From Oceanobacillus sp. FSL K6-2867 (lineage in GTDB: Bacteria; Bacillota; Bacilli; Bacillales; Amphibacillaceae), in contig NZ_CP150144.1 in assembly GCF_037963145.1 (NCBI RefSeq), positions 3,286,001-3,350,000 on the forward strand: a stretch of DNA of 64,000 bases, written 5' to 3'. Of the stretch, positions 7,553-16,321 are shown one piece after another. Within the stretch, counting starts at the first letter, position 1. Each line of letters opens with the position of its first letter. The translations under genes were made by a program, and so were the position numbers. The notes beneath the pieces were generated by a model. That model saw only the letters and a list, made by a program, of their open reading frames with translations, did not search any database and was not told the DNA's origin.

Positions 7553-8650
7553 TCACACCTCAACCTTACGCTTACTCAAGTTTTTAATAATCGCATCTGT
7601 AATTTCAGCTGTATTATGTGTTCCACCTAAATCTTTTGTTAAAATCCCTTGACGGGTTGTTGCTTCAATCGCCTGATTAATACGGGTTGCTTCTTCTGAA
7701 AGTCCCAGGTAATCCAGCATTAAAGCAGCACTGCCGATTGTTCCGATGGGGTTTGCGATTCCTTTCCCAGCAATATCAGGAGCGGAACCGTGAACGGATT
7801 CAAACATACTTGGTGTACGTTTTTCTGGATTTAGATTAGCGCTTGCGGCGATTCCCAGACTTCCTGCAAGTGCACTTCCTAAGTCTGATAGTATATCAGC
7901 GAATAAATTTGATGCCACAACGACCTCTAAATCTTCGGGGTGCAAGACAAATTGGGCTGCCATAGCATCTACAAGCCATTGGTCTGTCTCAACATCAGGA
8001 TAATCTTTGCTTACACGGGCAAATACTTCGTCCCATAGCACCATCCCATATTGCTGCGCATTACTTTTCGTTACACTTGTCACCTTTTTTCGTTTACGAG
8101 TCCTAGCAAGATCAAATGCAAATCGAATGATTCGCTCGCATCCTGTTTCAGTAAAGAGTGCGGATTGAACTGCGACTTCATTACTTCCTTCTCTGCCTGC
8201 GAAGTTTCTGCCACCAACACCCGAATACTCTCCTTCCGAATTTTCCCGTACTAAAATCCAATTTAGATTATCAATATCAGGATGGTTGAGTCTTCTTGGA
8301 ACTCCAGGCAAGAATTCAACTGGACGTATATTAGCCCACTGGTCTAAACCTTGGCAAATCGCTAAACGCAAGCCCCATAGACTTACATGATCAGGAACCC
8401 CAGGGAATCCAACAGCACCAAAATAAATGGCATCGTAATCTCGTAATTTTTCAACACCATCTTCATCCATCATTTTTCCATTCTCTAAATAATATTCACA
8501 GCCCCAAGGGAAGAAATCGTTTTCAAAAGTGAAAGCGCCATTTGACTCTTTAGCTAGGTAATCCAGTACACGCAGACCTGCGTCAATGACTTCTTTCCCA
8601 ATCCCATCACCAGGGATGACCGCGATTCGATAATTTTTACGTTCACTCAT
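7553..8650 (-). CDS. Tartrate dehydrogenase / D-malate dehydrogenase (decarboxylating) family
   Basis: 365 aa from ATG 8650, which has GGAGG 8 bases upstream (an ATG at 8677 lacks an SD). The protein is of the isopropylmalate/isocitrate dehydrogenase superfamily: IAVIPGDGIGKEV at the start, the substrate loop ILVRENSEGEYSGVGG, and FESVHGSAPDIAGKGIANP near the C-terminus. The WGLRLAICQGLDQWANIRP segment matches the TtuC/YcsA branch, which oxidises tartrate or decarboxylates D-malate using NAD and Mn/Mg. Divergent from the DASS transporter at 8900, which would import such dicarboxylates. Exact substrate is inferred. Confidence 0.85.
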   Translation of the reverse strand: MSERKNYRIAVIPGDGIGKEVIDAGLRVLDYLAKESNGAFTFENDFFPWGCEYYLENGKMMDEDGVEKLRDYDAIYFGAVGFPGVPDHVSLWGLRLAICQGLDQWANIRPVEFLPGVPRRLNHPDIDNLNWILVRENSEGEYSGVGGRNFAGREGSNEVAVQSALFTETGCERIIRFAFDLARTRKRKKVTSVTKSNAQQYGMVLWDEVFARVSKDYPDVETDQWLVDAMAAQFVLHPEDLEVVVASNLFADILSDLGSALAGSLGIAASANLNPEKRTPSMFESVHGSAPDIAGKGIANPIGTIGSAALMLDYLGLSEEATRINQAIEATTRQGILTKDLGGTHNTAEITDAIIKNLSKRKVEV

Positions 8651-8705
8651 ATCAAATTCCTCCTTATAAAAATCCAATTTAAATTATGGTTAATACAAAT
8701 ATTAA

Positions 8706-8723
8706 ATTAATGTATGCATTAAT
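8706..8723. promoter_or_regulatory. Palindromic operator-like site in front of the dehydrogenase gene
   Basis: ATTAATG-TATG-CATTAAT: perfect 7-bp arms with a 4-bp spacer, 56 bases before the minus-strand ATG. Its core AATGTATGCATT resembles sites at 8806, 8864, 11387, 11415 and 11515 around the local GntR gene. Binding by that GntR protein is an inference. Confidence 0.5.
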
Positions 8724-8798
8724 GTCAAGGTGGTTTTTTGTAAAGGTTAGAAAAAATCAATTATTACAAGTTTTTATAAAATGTTTAATAAATAATAT

Positions 8799-8827
8799 TG
8801 ACTTTAATGTATACGTTGTTGTAAAAT
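8799..8827 (+). promoter_or_regulatory. Sigma-A promoter of the DASS transporter with operator-like motif in the spacer
   Basis: TTGACT (8799-8804), 17-base spacer, TAAAAT (8822-8827). The spacer contains AATGTATACGTT (8806-8817), a version of the motif repeated near the GntR gene, so a bound repressor would block RNA polymerase. A further copy, AATGTAAGCGAT, follows at 8864-8875. Confidence 0.6.
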
Positions 8828-8899
8828 CCTACTATAGAATTTTCTGAATAAAACAACGGAATTAATGTAAGCGATAACAAAAGAGGTAGGTGGCTAAAT

Positions 8900-10540
8900 A
8901 TGATAATTGTAAAAGAGTTTTGGGCATTGATGTGGGTGTGGAATGATCAAATCAAGGCGGTGCTGGCTTCGGTAATGCATGTATTTTCGCCTGCAGCATT
9001 GCTGAAGATGCAAAGTGCTGCAGAACCAGTGGAAAAGGAAGTAGTAAATAAGAAGGTAAAAAATCAGAAAAGACCGTCCAAATATTCGAGGCCTCAATTA
9101 ATTGGTCTGTTTATTGGTCCATCATTATTCATTGTGATTAAACTTTTTGTTTCTCCTGCCGAAATGCCTGATGAAGCAATTACAGTACTTGCTTCGATCG
9201 CTTGGATTGCGACATGGTGGGTAACAGAAGCTATCCCAATCCCAGTTACTTCATTGCTTCCATTACTTTTGTTTCCAATGACAGGTGTAATGGAGACAGG
9301 AGAGGTATCTGCATCTTATGGAGACTCGCTCATATTTCTTTTCGCAGGAAGTTTTATGATAGCATTGTCCATGGAAAAATGGAATTTGCATCGGCGTGTC
9401 GCGCTATCCATTATTTCGTATGTTGGAACAAATCCAAGCACCATTATTCTAGGTTTTATGATTGCAACTGGATTCCTGTCCATGTGGATTTCCAATACTG
9501 CAACCACACTTATGATGGTACCGATCTGCCTTGCAGTAACGAAGCATGTCTCGGACTCCTTGAAGCATCATACGACTATGGATACGTCGCCAGGGAAGTT
9601 CCCATTCGGGACAGCTTTGATGCTTGGGACGGCTTATTCAGCAACGATTGGCGGATTTGGGTCGATAATCGGTGCGCCAGCGAATATTATTCTGGCAGGT
9701 ACTGTGTCTAGTTTGTATGGTGTTGAAATTACCTTTGCTCGCTGGTTATTATTTGGAGTGCCGCTGGTCATCCTTTTTGTACCGCTTGTCTGGTTATATT
9801 TAACAAAGATTGCTTATCCATTAAAAGTAAAAGAAATACCTGGAGGAAGAGAAATCATCAAAAAGGATCTACAGGAACTAGGGAAAATGAGTTATGAAGA
9901 AAAAGTTGTTTTCACCATTTTTACCTTAACTGCTGCAGCGTGGATTACACGAAGCTTCTTTCTGAATAAATTTATACCTGGTTTAGATGACACGTTAATT
10001 GCTTTACTTGCAGGAATTATCTTATTCTTAATCCCAGCTAAAAACAAAGATGGGAATATTATGGATTGGAATACAGCACTTAAACTTCCTTGGGGGATTT
10101 TATGGCTATTCGGAGGGGGACTGGCATTAGCTGCTGGAATTATGAATTCGGGTTTAGATCAGTGGATTGGTGGGCAATTGACTAGCTTTGAAAATATTCC
10201 GCTATTCATTACAATTGCATTGATTGTAACCCTGATTACAATCTTGACAGAGTTTACATCAAACACTGCAACAGCTACAATGGTGTATCCTATTGTTGCG
10301 GTTGCCGCTGCATCGCTTGGTACAGATCCGATTGTATTAATGGTAGCTGCTAACATGGGGGCGACCTTTGCTTACATGTTTCCGGTCGCAGCCCCGCCAA
10401 ATGCAATTGTATTCGGTACGGGTTATGTAAGAATGGCGGATATGGCAAAAACAGGTGTCTGGCTGAATTTATTCTCAATTACGTTCACGGTTATTATTGT
10501 TTATTACTATGTTCCATACATTTTTGGACATTTAATGTAA
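8900..10540 (+). CDS. DASS/SLC13-family sodium:dicarboxylate symporter
   Basis: 546 aa with about 12 membrane segments. Both SNT motifs of the DASS family are present: ISNTATTLMMVPI and TEFTSNTATATMVYPI, in the two inverted-repeat halves; the C-terminal PVAAPPNAIVFGTGYV segment is also typical. Bacterial homologues (SdcS, VcINDY) import succinate, malate and fumarate with sodium. The first 65 residues are a polar and basic extension not usual in the family. AGGTAGGTGG serves as SD. Divergent from the tartrate/malate dehydrogenase and convergent with its probable regulator, a compact uptake-oxidation unit. Confidence 0.9.
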   Translation: MIIVKEFWALMWVWNDQIKAVLASVMHVFSPAALLKMQSAAEPVEKEVVNKKVKNQKRPSKYSRPQLIGLFIGPSLFIVIKLFVSPAEMPDEAITVLASIAWIATWWVTEAIPIPVTSLLPLLLFPMTGVMETGEVSASYGDSLIFLFAGSFMIALSMEKWNLHRRVALSIISYVGTNPSTIILGFMIATGFLSMWISNTATTLMMVPICLAVTKHVSDSLKHHTTMDTSPGKFPFGTALMLGTAYSATIGGFGSIIGAPANIILAGTVSSLYGVEITFARWLLFGVPLVILFVPLVWLYLTKIAYPLKVKEIPGGREIIKKDLQELGKMSYEEKVVFTIFTLTAAAWITRSFFLNKFIPGLDDTLIALLAGIILFLIPAKNKDGNIMDWNTALKLPWGILWLFGGGLALAAGIMNSGLDQWIGGQLTSFENIPLFITIALIVTLITILTEFTSNTATATMVYPIVAVAAASLGTDPIVLMVAANMGATFAYMFPVAAPPNAIVFGTGYVRMADMAKTGVWLNLFSITFTVIIVYYYVPYIFGHLM

Positions 10541-10548
10541 TGGAAATA

Positions 10549-10590
10549 GACTAGTATCCAAAAGGTTTACAGGATACTAGTCTTATTTTT
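10549..10590. terminator. Bidirectional terminator between DASS transporter and gntR
   Basis: GACTAGTATCC (10549-10559) and GGATACTAGTC (10572-10582) form an 11-bp perfect stem followed by TTATTTTT on the plus strand. It abuts the stop codon of the convergent gntR gene. Confidence 0.85.
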
Positions 10591-11326
10591 GCATGCTATT
10601 TATCTTTTCTATTCCTGCTAAAATTTCTTGCTGTGCCCGTTTTCGGTGGGATTGCATCATGATGCGAGCGGCATTTTCATCTTTTGCCCGCATGCAAGCA
10701 GTGATTGCTTTATGCTCTTTTATGGAACGGAGTGGTAATGGACGGTTATTAATCGTGAATAAGCGAGCGCGATAAGTTTGATCGGAATGAATTTCAATTA
10801 CGGAGCTGAGACGTTTATTTCCTGCAAGTTCAATAATCATCGAATGAAACCGGTCATCCAAAACAGCCCATTCTTTCAGATTTTTATTTTCTAATGCAGC
10901 TTCCTGCTGTTCAATAATTGCTTCAAGTTGATTGATTTTCTCATCTTCGGCTTTCTTGGTAGCTATTTCAATAGCAAGTCCATCTAAATTTTCGACGATT
11001 TGGTAAATTTCCTTCAGGTCTTCTTGGACAATTGGTTCCACAATAAAACCGCGCCGAGGAATCAACCGGACAACTCCCTCCGTTTCCAAACGTACTAAAG
11101 CCTCGCGTACAGGAGTCCTGCTCATTTCTAATACTTCGCTCATTTCCCGCTCTAATATGGTTTTTCCGGGTGGCAAAATCAAGTCGCGAATAGCTAATCG
11201 TATAATATGGTATGCCCGCTGAGGTAATCGATACTCATGTAAAGACTTCAATCCCTCTATAAGACGACGTAATTCTTGGATACTGTTTTGTGTAGCATGT
11301 GTTGTATTCGTATCTCCGTTTTTCAT
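10583..11326 (-). CDS. GntR-family transcriptional regulator, FCD (FadR) subfamily
   Basis: 247 aa. Winged helix-turn-helix at about 35-100 with the GntR signature LEREMSEVLEMSRTPVREAL; FCD effector domain from about 105 on, with the metal/ligand histidine pattern DDRFHSMIIELAGN and the late RARLFTINNRPLP ... SHRKRA region. FCD regulators usually sense carboxylates or sugar acids and repress neighbours. The first 30 residues form a polar extension. AGGGGA lies 7 bases before the ATG. Motif copies at its own promoter (11387, 11415) suggest autoregulation. Confidence 0.88.
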   Translation of the reverse strand: MKNGDTNTTHATQNSIQELRRLIEGLKSLHEYRLPQRAYHIIRLAIRDLILPPGKTILEREMSEVLEMSRTPVREALVRLETEGVVRLIPRRGFIVEPIVQEDLKEIYQIVENLDGLAIEIATKKAEDEKINQLEAIIEQQEAALENKNLKEWAVLDDRFHSMIIELAGNKRLSSVIEIHSDQTYRARLFTINNRPLPLRSIKEHKAITACMRAKDENAARIMMQSHRKRAQQEILAGIEKINSMQK

Positions 11327-11386
11327 TTTTCTGTCCCCTAGTCTAGTGAAATTTTATCCTATCCGTGATGGGTTGCTTCTTACATT

Positions 11387-11426
11387 ATTGTATACCATCT
11401 TTTTTGAATGTTCTAATGTAAACGAA
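11387..11426. promoter_or_regulatory. Two operator-like motifs upstream of gntR
   Basis: ATTGTATACCAT (11387-11398) and AATGTAAACGAA (11415-11426). The first overlaps a TACAAT that could be the gntR -10 on the minus strand. Both share the TGTAWRC core with the sites in the 8.7-8.9 kb region. Confidence 0.45.
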
Positions 11427-11514
11427 TTTGGAAATTTGCTGGTTGGAATCTGAGTTTATTAATATCGTGTTTTGGACATAATTATGAAAAAGTACAAACC
11501 ACACTCGCGCTGAC

Positions 11515-11526
11515 ATTGTATACAAA
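11515..11526. promoter_or_regulatory. TTGTATACAA palindrome upstream of the GMC dehydrogenase operon
   Basis: Perfect 10-bp palindrome TTGTATACAA (11516-11525), typical in form for FCD-GntR operators. It is about 130 bases before the ATG of the small subunit gene; no good -10/-35 pair could be placed next to it, so its role is uncertain. Confidence 0.45.
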
Positions 11527-11653
11527 TAAAAAGAAACTTTCTTATTCTGTATTATCAAGGGCATTTGCAATAAAGAGTATCAATCTTATAGAAGGATATG
11601 GTTTGCCTAAATGTTGGATTTACTTATTCTTTAATATATTTGGAGGGATTAGA

Positions 11654-12421
11654 ATGACGGACAACGAGAACAATCAACAAGCAAATACAACCAGTACAAG
11701 ACGTGCTTTTTTAAAGAATTCAGGAATAACTTTTGGCGGGATTGTAATTGGCGGGACAATTGGTGGCTTGCTTGGAAATGTAAAGGAGGAGCCAACAGAA
11801 CAGCCTGCACCAGCCCCGGTCGCTGAAGTTGCTAACCCAAATGTTGCCTTGATGTTTTTTACCCCAGATGAATATCAAACAACAAATGCAGCGGTGGAAC
11901 GTATTTTTCCGGAGGATGAGAATGGTCCTGGAGCTATGGAATTGAATGCTGCGATATATATAGATCATCAACTTGCTAGTCAATGGGGAGTAAATGCAAA
12001 GGATTATCGGCTGGGTCCATTTTATAAGCCTGAACCAACACAAGGTGAACAAATCAAACTATTACGCCAAGATTTATTCCGCTTAGGTTTAAAAAGACTG
12101 GATAATTACAGCAGCGAAAATTATGAAAAGCAGTTTCTTGATTTAGAAGCAGAAGAGCAAGACGGCGTGTTAGCTGCTTTTGAGGAAGGTAAAGCAGGTT
12201 CGATTTCGGGTGTTTCTACAACGGAGTTTTTCAAATTGCTCAGACAGTTAACGCTGGAGGGTGTTTATGCAGATCCGATGTATGGTGGCAATAAAGAGAT
12301 GCTGGGGTGGGAAATGCGAAAGTATCCTGGTACGAGAATGGGATATATCAATGAAATCCAAAAAAAGGATTTTGTTGAACTGGAGCCAAACAGCCTCCAA
12401 AGTCATATGGGGCATTCTTAA
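11654..12421 (+). CDS. Gluconate 2-dehydrogenase subunit 3-like protein, Tat signal
   Basis: 255 aa from ATG 11654, preceded by GGAGGG. Residues 14-24 STRRAFLKNSG form a twin-arginine signal followed by a glycine-rich hydrophobic stretch (28-44), so the protein is exported folded, probably with its flavin partner. The rest matches the gluconate 2-dehydrogenase small-subunit family (EYQTTNAAVERIFPEDENGPGA, DPMYGGNKEMLGWEM). The gene precedes the GMC flavoprotein by 36 bases. The small subunit helps export and maturation of the large one. Confidence 0.87.
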   Translation: MTDNENNQQANTTSTRRAFLKNSGITFGGIVIGGTIGGLLGNVKEEPTEQPAPAPVAEVANPNVALMFFTPDEYQTTNAAVERIFPEDENGPGAMELNAAIYIDHQLASQWGVNAKDYRLGPFYKPEPTQGEQIKLLRQDLFRLGLKRLDNYSSENYEKQFLDLEAEEQDGVLAAFEEGKAGSISGVSTTEFFKLLRQLTLEGVYADPMYGGNKEMLGWEMRKYPGTRMGYINEIQKKDFVELEPNSLQSHMGHS

Positions 12422-12457
12422 GAATAGATTGTTCAAAAATAGAAAGGGTTGAGAAAC

Positions 12458-14173
12458 ATGGCTACAAAATTACCAAAAGAACCTGTTGTTGTTATTGGAA
12501 TGGGTTGGGCAGGGGGGATTATTGCCTCTGAACTAACAAAGGCTGGAATCAAAGTCGTCGGACTTGAGCGAGGGAAAGAAAGGAAGATGAGTGATTATCT
12601 TATGGTCCATGATGAACTCCGCTTCCAGCATCGAGAAGAATTAATGCAAGATTTATCCAAAGAAACCGTTACACATCGTAATAACAGCAAGATGAGAGCG
12701 CTCCCGATGCGCCAATATGGGACCTTTATTGTTGGTGATGGGCTTGGAGGTGCAGGTAGTCATTGGAATGGTCAAACATATCGTTTTCTTCCGTATGATT
12801 TTGAAATTAAAACGATGACGGAAGAAAGATACGGAAAAAATAAAATCAAAGCCGATTACCCACTTCAGAATTGGGGTATTACATATGACGAGTTAGAACC
12901 CTATTACGATACCTTTGAGAAAATGTCCGGTATTTCAGGTGAGACAGTTGAATTATATGGTCGCCGTTCAAATCCTTATCCAACTAAACCAATGTTAAAA
13001 ACACCCGTATTAGAGGAATTTGAAAAGGCGGCCAAAAAACTTGGTTACAAACCTTATATGATGCCTTCTGCGAATTTATCCGAGAACTACGAAAACCCAG
13101 ATGGAATTGCACGTGCAGCATGTCAATACTGTGCGTACTGCGAAAACTTTGGTTGTGAGTATGGCGCAAAAGCGGACCCGGTTGTAACTGTTCTGCCTGT
13201 TGCACAAGAAACGGGTAACCTTGACCTGCGTACACATGCTAATGTAACGCAAATTTTAAATGACGGGACGAAAGCTACAGGTGTTATTTATGTGGATACA
13301 CTTACTGGGGAGGAGTTTGAACAGCCTGCAGAAGTAGTGGTTGTCGCAAGCTATGTATTCAATAATGCAAGACTTCTGCTTAATTCTGGACTAGGTAAAC
13401 CGTATAATCCAGCAGACGGGACAGGCGTTATTGGCAAAAATTATTGTTATCAAGTAAGTTCCGGGTACTCTACTTTATTTTATAATGATAGAGAATTTAA
13501 TCTATATGCTGGGGCAGGTGCATTGGGAATTGAAATTCCCGAATTCACAGGTGATAATTTCGACCATACGAATGAGAACTTTATTCATGGGGCAGGAATC
13601 CGTTCTACACAATACGGGAACCGGCCAATTGCCAATAATAACGTACCAATTGGAACGCCTTCGTGGGGAAAAGAATTTAAGGAACAATCGATTAAATACA
13701 CAAATAGCATCCTCCAGGTCAAATCACAAGGTGCCAGTATGCCTCATCGGCAAAATTATATTGATTTGGATCCTGCTTATAAAGATGCATACGGCATGCC
13801 GTTATTGCGCATAACGTATGATTATACGGAACAAGACAAAGAGTTAGTGAAGTACATGGCGAAAGTTACAAAATCGATCGCTGAAGAAATGGGGCCAGAT
13901 CATATAGATACAGTTGGTGAGCAAGCACCCTTCAACGTAAATGTCGATACGAACACACATAATACTGGAGGCGTCATTATGGGGGCTGAACCTGAAACGT
14001 CAGCAATTAACTCTTATCAACAGATGTGGGATGCTGAAAATGTATTTGTAGTCGGGGCTTCCGCATTTCCTCATAACAGCTGTTTCAATCCGACTGGTAC
14101 ATTAGGTGCTTTATCTTATAGAGCTGCAGAAGGAATTGAAACGTATCTTAAGCAAGGCGGCTCTCTTGTTTAA
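12458..14173 (+). CDS. GMC-family dehydrogenase, FAD subunit (gluconate 2-dehydrogenase-like)
   Basis: 571 aa from ATG 12458 (AAAGGG 9 bases upstream; the in-frame TTG at 12449 has no SD). The N-terminal Rossmann motif VIGMGWAGG binds FAD; THNTGGVIMG and PHNSCFNPTGTLGALSYRAAE are the C-terminal GMC motifs with the catalytic His/Asn region. A cysteine cluster CQYCAYCENFGCEYGAK (around 220-236) is typical of the gluconate/fructose dehydrogenase large-subunit group. Lacking its own signal peptide, it presumably hitch-hikes through Tat with the small subunit. In proteobacteria a third, cytochrome c subunit passes electrons on; none is here. Substrate (gluconate, another sugar acid or polyol) is unknown. 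Confidence 0.87.
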   Translation: MATKLPKEPVVVIGMGWAGGIIASELTKAGIKVVGLERGKERKMSDYLMVHDELRFQHREELMQDLSKETVTHRNNSKMRALPMRQYGTFIVGDGLGGAGSHWNGQTYRFLPYDFEIKTMTEERYGKNKIKADYPLQNWGITYDELEPYYDTFEKMSGISGETVELYGRRSNPYPTKPMLKTPVLEEFEKAAKKLGYKPYMMPSANLSENYENPDGIARAACQYCAYCENFGCEYGAKADPVVTVLPVAQETGNLDLRTHANVTQILNDGTKATGVIYVDTLTGEEFEQPAEVVVVASYVFNNARLLLNSGLGKPYNPADGTGVIGKNYCYQVSSGYSTLFYNDREFNLYAGAGALGIEIPEFTGDNFDHTNENFIHGAGIRSTQYGNRPIANNNVPIGTPSWGKEFKEQSIKYTNSILQVKSQGASMPHRQNYIDLDPAYKDAYGMPLLRITYDYTEQDKELVKYMAKVTKSIAEEMGPDHIDTVGEQAPFNVNVDTNTHNTGGVIMGAEPETSAINSYQQMWDAENVFVVGASAFPHNSCFNPTGTLGALSYRAAEGIETYLKQGGSLV

Positions 14174-14277
14174 TTGTTTTTAATCCGTGATTTCCTTCTT
14201 AACCGCACTTAAGTTATTGTATTAAAAATCTCTCTTTAGGCAGGATATCCCTGCCAGTTATATAAAAAGATTAACAT

Positions 14278-14311
14278 ACCTGCTTTCTATTGTGGAGCGG
14301 GTTTCCTTTTT
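14278..14311 (+). terminator. Terminator of the GMC dehydrogenase operon
   Basis: ACCTGCT (14278-14284) pairs with AGCGGGT (14296-14302), then TTCCTTTTT. A second small hairpin GGCAGG-ATAT-CCTGCC-like precedes it near 14240-14255. Confidence 0.6.
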
Positions 14312-14416
14312 GAACGATGACTTCACTAAAAAATGTATGATTATTCAAGACTATGATTATTATTTTAGGGACATATTAATGTTAACTAAAAAATGAAAAG
14401 TAAGGTGGTACATAAG

Positions 14417-14680
14417 ATGAGAATCAATTGGAAAGTTCTATTCTTTTCCAGCTTGTTTTCGTTAAGTTTATTAGCAGCATGTAACGTTAATAATAATGAT
14501 TCGAATGAGCAGCAGGGTGATGTAAACAATAGCCCAGCCGATTATGAAAATGATGCGAACTTGGAAGGTGAAGAGAATCAAGAAAACAAATCTATATATG
14601 ATGAAGATCCTGATCAAACAGATCAAGAGTTACAAAAGGGAGATGATCTGGAATTCGACAGTGACAGAGGTGCAGAGTAA
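14417..14680 (+). CDS. Small acidic lipoprotein, unknown function
   Basis: 87 aa from ATG 14417 (AAGGTGG 9 bases upstream; an ATG at 14393 lacks an SD). Signal peptide with lipobox LLAAC, so the mature protein is lipid-anchored at a cysteine. The mature part is short, rich in Asp, Glu, Asn and Gln, and probably disordered. No family recognised. Separate transcription unit closed by a terminator at 14732. Confidence 0.7.
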   Translation: MRINWKVLFFSSLFSLSLLAACNVNNNDSNEQQGDVNNSPADYENDANLEGEENQENKSIYDEDPDQTDQELQKGDDLEFDSDRGAE

Positions 14681-14731
14681 AGCTTTTGGAGCAAAACCAT
14701 GGAATAGGGAAAACTAGTTAAATCGGAAAGA

Positions 14732-14764
14732 GAAGCTGATATAGATAACAATCAGCTTCTTTTT
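14732..14764 (+). terminator. Terminator after the lipoprotein gene
   Basis: GAAGCTGAT (14732-14740) / ATCAGCTTC (14751-14759) stem followed by TTTTT. Confidence 0.85.
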
Positions 14765-14776
14765 AAATTAGATACC

Positions 14777-15995
14777 TCAACCAACTGTTGAATTTTTAGC
14801 GTCCCTCGATTCCCATTTATCTAAAATCGTTGCATTAGCCACATTTCCAACAACGTTTAACAACGTTCTGAATCCATCTGTTAAACGGTCAATTCCTGCC
14901 ACAAGTGCAATACCTTCAAGCGGCAAACCAGCAGCGGTGAGAACGGTAGACATCATAATGATACCCGCTCCAGGAACTCCTGCAGTGCTGAAAAGAGACG
15001 ACTAATGCGCTAATGATGATGGCAATAATCATAGAAGCTGTTAGGCTTACATCAAATAATTGCGCTACAAACAGAACGTTAAACGATTGTAAAATACATG
15101 CGCCATCCCTTTTTAATGCAGTACCAAGAGGGATTGCGAAGCTCGCGATATCCGCTCTCATTTTATAACTCGTTTTTGCATTTTCCATTGCTACTGGCAA
15201 TGCGGCGTTAGAGCTGGCAGTGCCAAAGGAAATTCCGAATGTAGGCAGAAAGCTTTTCCAAAAGCGAGAGATTTTTAATGCAGCTAATATGAGTGCATAA
15301 ACAACAATCATTATGCCTATTGCTAAAATTAGTCCAATTATATACATAATTAATTTTTGAACGATGCCGAATCCTTGAGCAGCTATTACAGAACTTATTA
15401 AAGCGAATACTCCAATCGGAGAAATTTTAAGTACAATTAAAGTGACCTTTTCGATAATTTTATGGAAACTTTCTATGAATGAAACAAAAGGTGCTGCATG
15501 GTCACCGACAAAGCGAATTCCAATAACGATCAGAATGGCTGTAAAAATAACTTGCAGCATATTCCCGGTAGCAAATGCTTCAAACGGATTGGTCGGTATA
15601 ATGGAAACGAGCCACTCAATAATATGCTGTCCTTCAGGAATTTCTTGCGTGCCTGCATTATTGATTGTATCTACCGTTTTTCCTGGTTTTAATGCTTGAG
15701 CTGTTGCTAGTCCAATAGCAAGTGCAATTACATTCGTAACAATATAGAGCGTTAAAATCTTCAGGGTGAGTCGGCCGACTTTTTCTGTGTTCTTTAGACT
15801 TGAAAAACCAATAATAAGGGATGTGAAGACAAGTGGCACAACTACAAACTGAATACCCCTTAAGAATACTTGTCCGATAGGTGTTAACACATATTGTTCT
15901 AAATTAGGGATAATTGCTGGAAAAAATATATTTAAAAACACCCCGAACAAAATTCCAAGAACCAAGCTGATGGTTATTTTTGTTGATAATTTCAT
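14777..15995 (-). pseudogene. Dicarboxylate/amino acid:cation symporter (DAACS), frameshifted
   Basis: The frame from ATG 15995 encodes a DAACS (GltP/TcyP type) transporter: several membrane helices, TSLIIGFSSLKNTEKVGRL, SFGTASSNAALPVAME. After ISALVVSF the frame goes wrong and stops at 14916 after a nonsense tail. The other frame continues the family sequence without a break (STAGVPGAGIIMMSTVLTAA, then GIDRLTDGFRTLLNVVGN) to a TGA at 14777-14779. Removing one base from the A-run at 14991-14994 (T-run on the coding strand) restores a protein of about 405 aa, the normal length. The TAGVPG motif is essential for sodium and substrate binding, so the encoded protein should be inactive unless the indel is a sequencing error. 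SD GGAGGGA is intact. Confidence 0.85.
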
Positions 15996-16321
15996 TGAGA
16001 ATTCCCTCCTTCATTCAAAATAAATTAATAGAATATATAGTAATTTAATTACAGATGTTTGTCAAAATATTTAATAATCTATCCACTTTGTAATTTGCGG
16101 GGTGATTCGAAAAAATCTGTCTAAAACAGTTGCTTCTTAATTTTATTATCTTCACTGTTAGGAAAACTTTATTAAAAAGGCATCATGAATAGCTGCTATC
16201 AATTTTATCAACTGCTTTATTTATTTGAAGACAGTCTGAGTGGGGAATAGCGTTTAATTTGTTGGGTAAGTGGAATATCCATAAATAGGTAGTCACCATT
16301 AAAATTGCAAGGAGGCTCGTT
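15996..16321. other. Divergent intergenic region
   Basis: 326 bases between the frameshifted symporter and the aldehyde dehydrogenase. AT-rich; apart from the SDs of both genes (AAGGAGGG on the minus side, AAGGAGG on the plus side) no promoter, hairpin or repeat could be defended. Confidence 0.5.
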
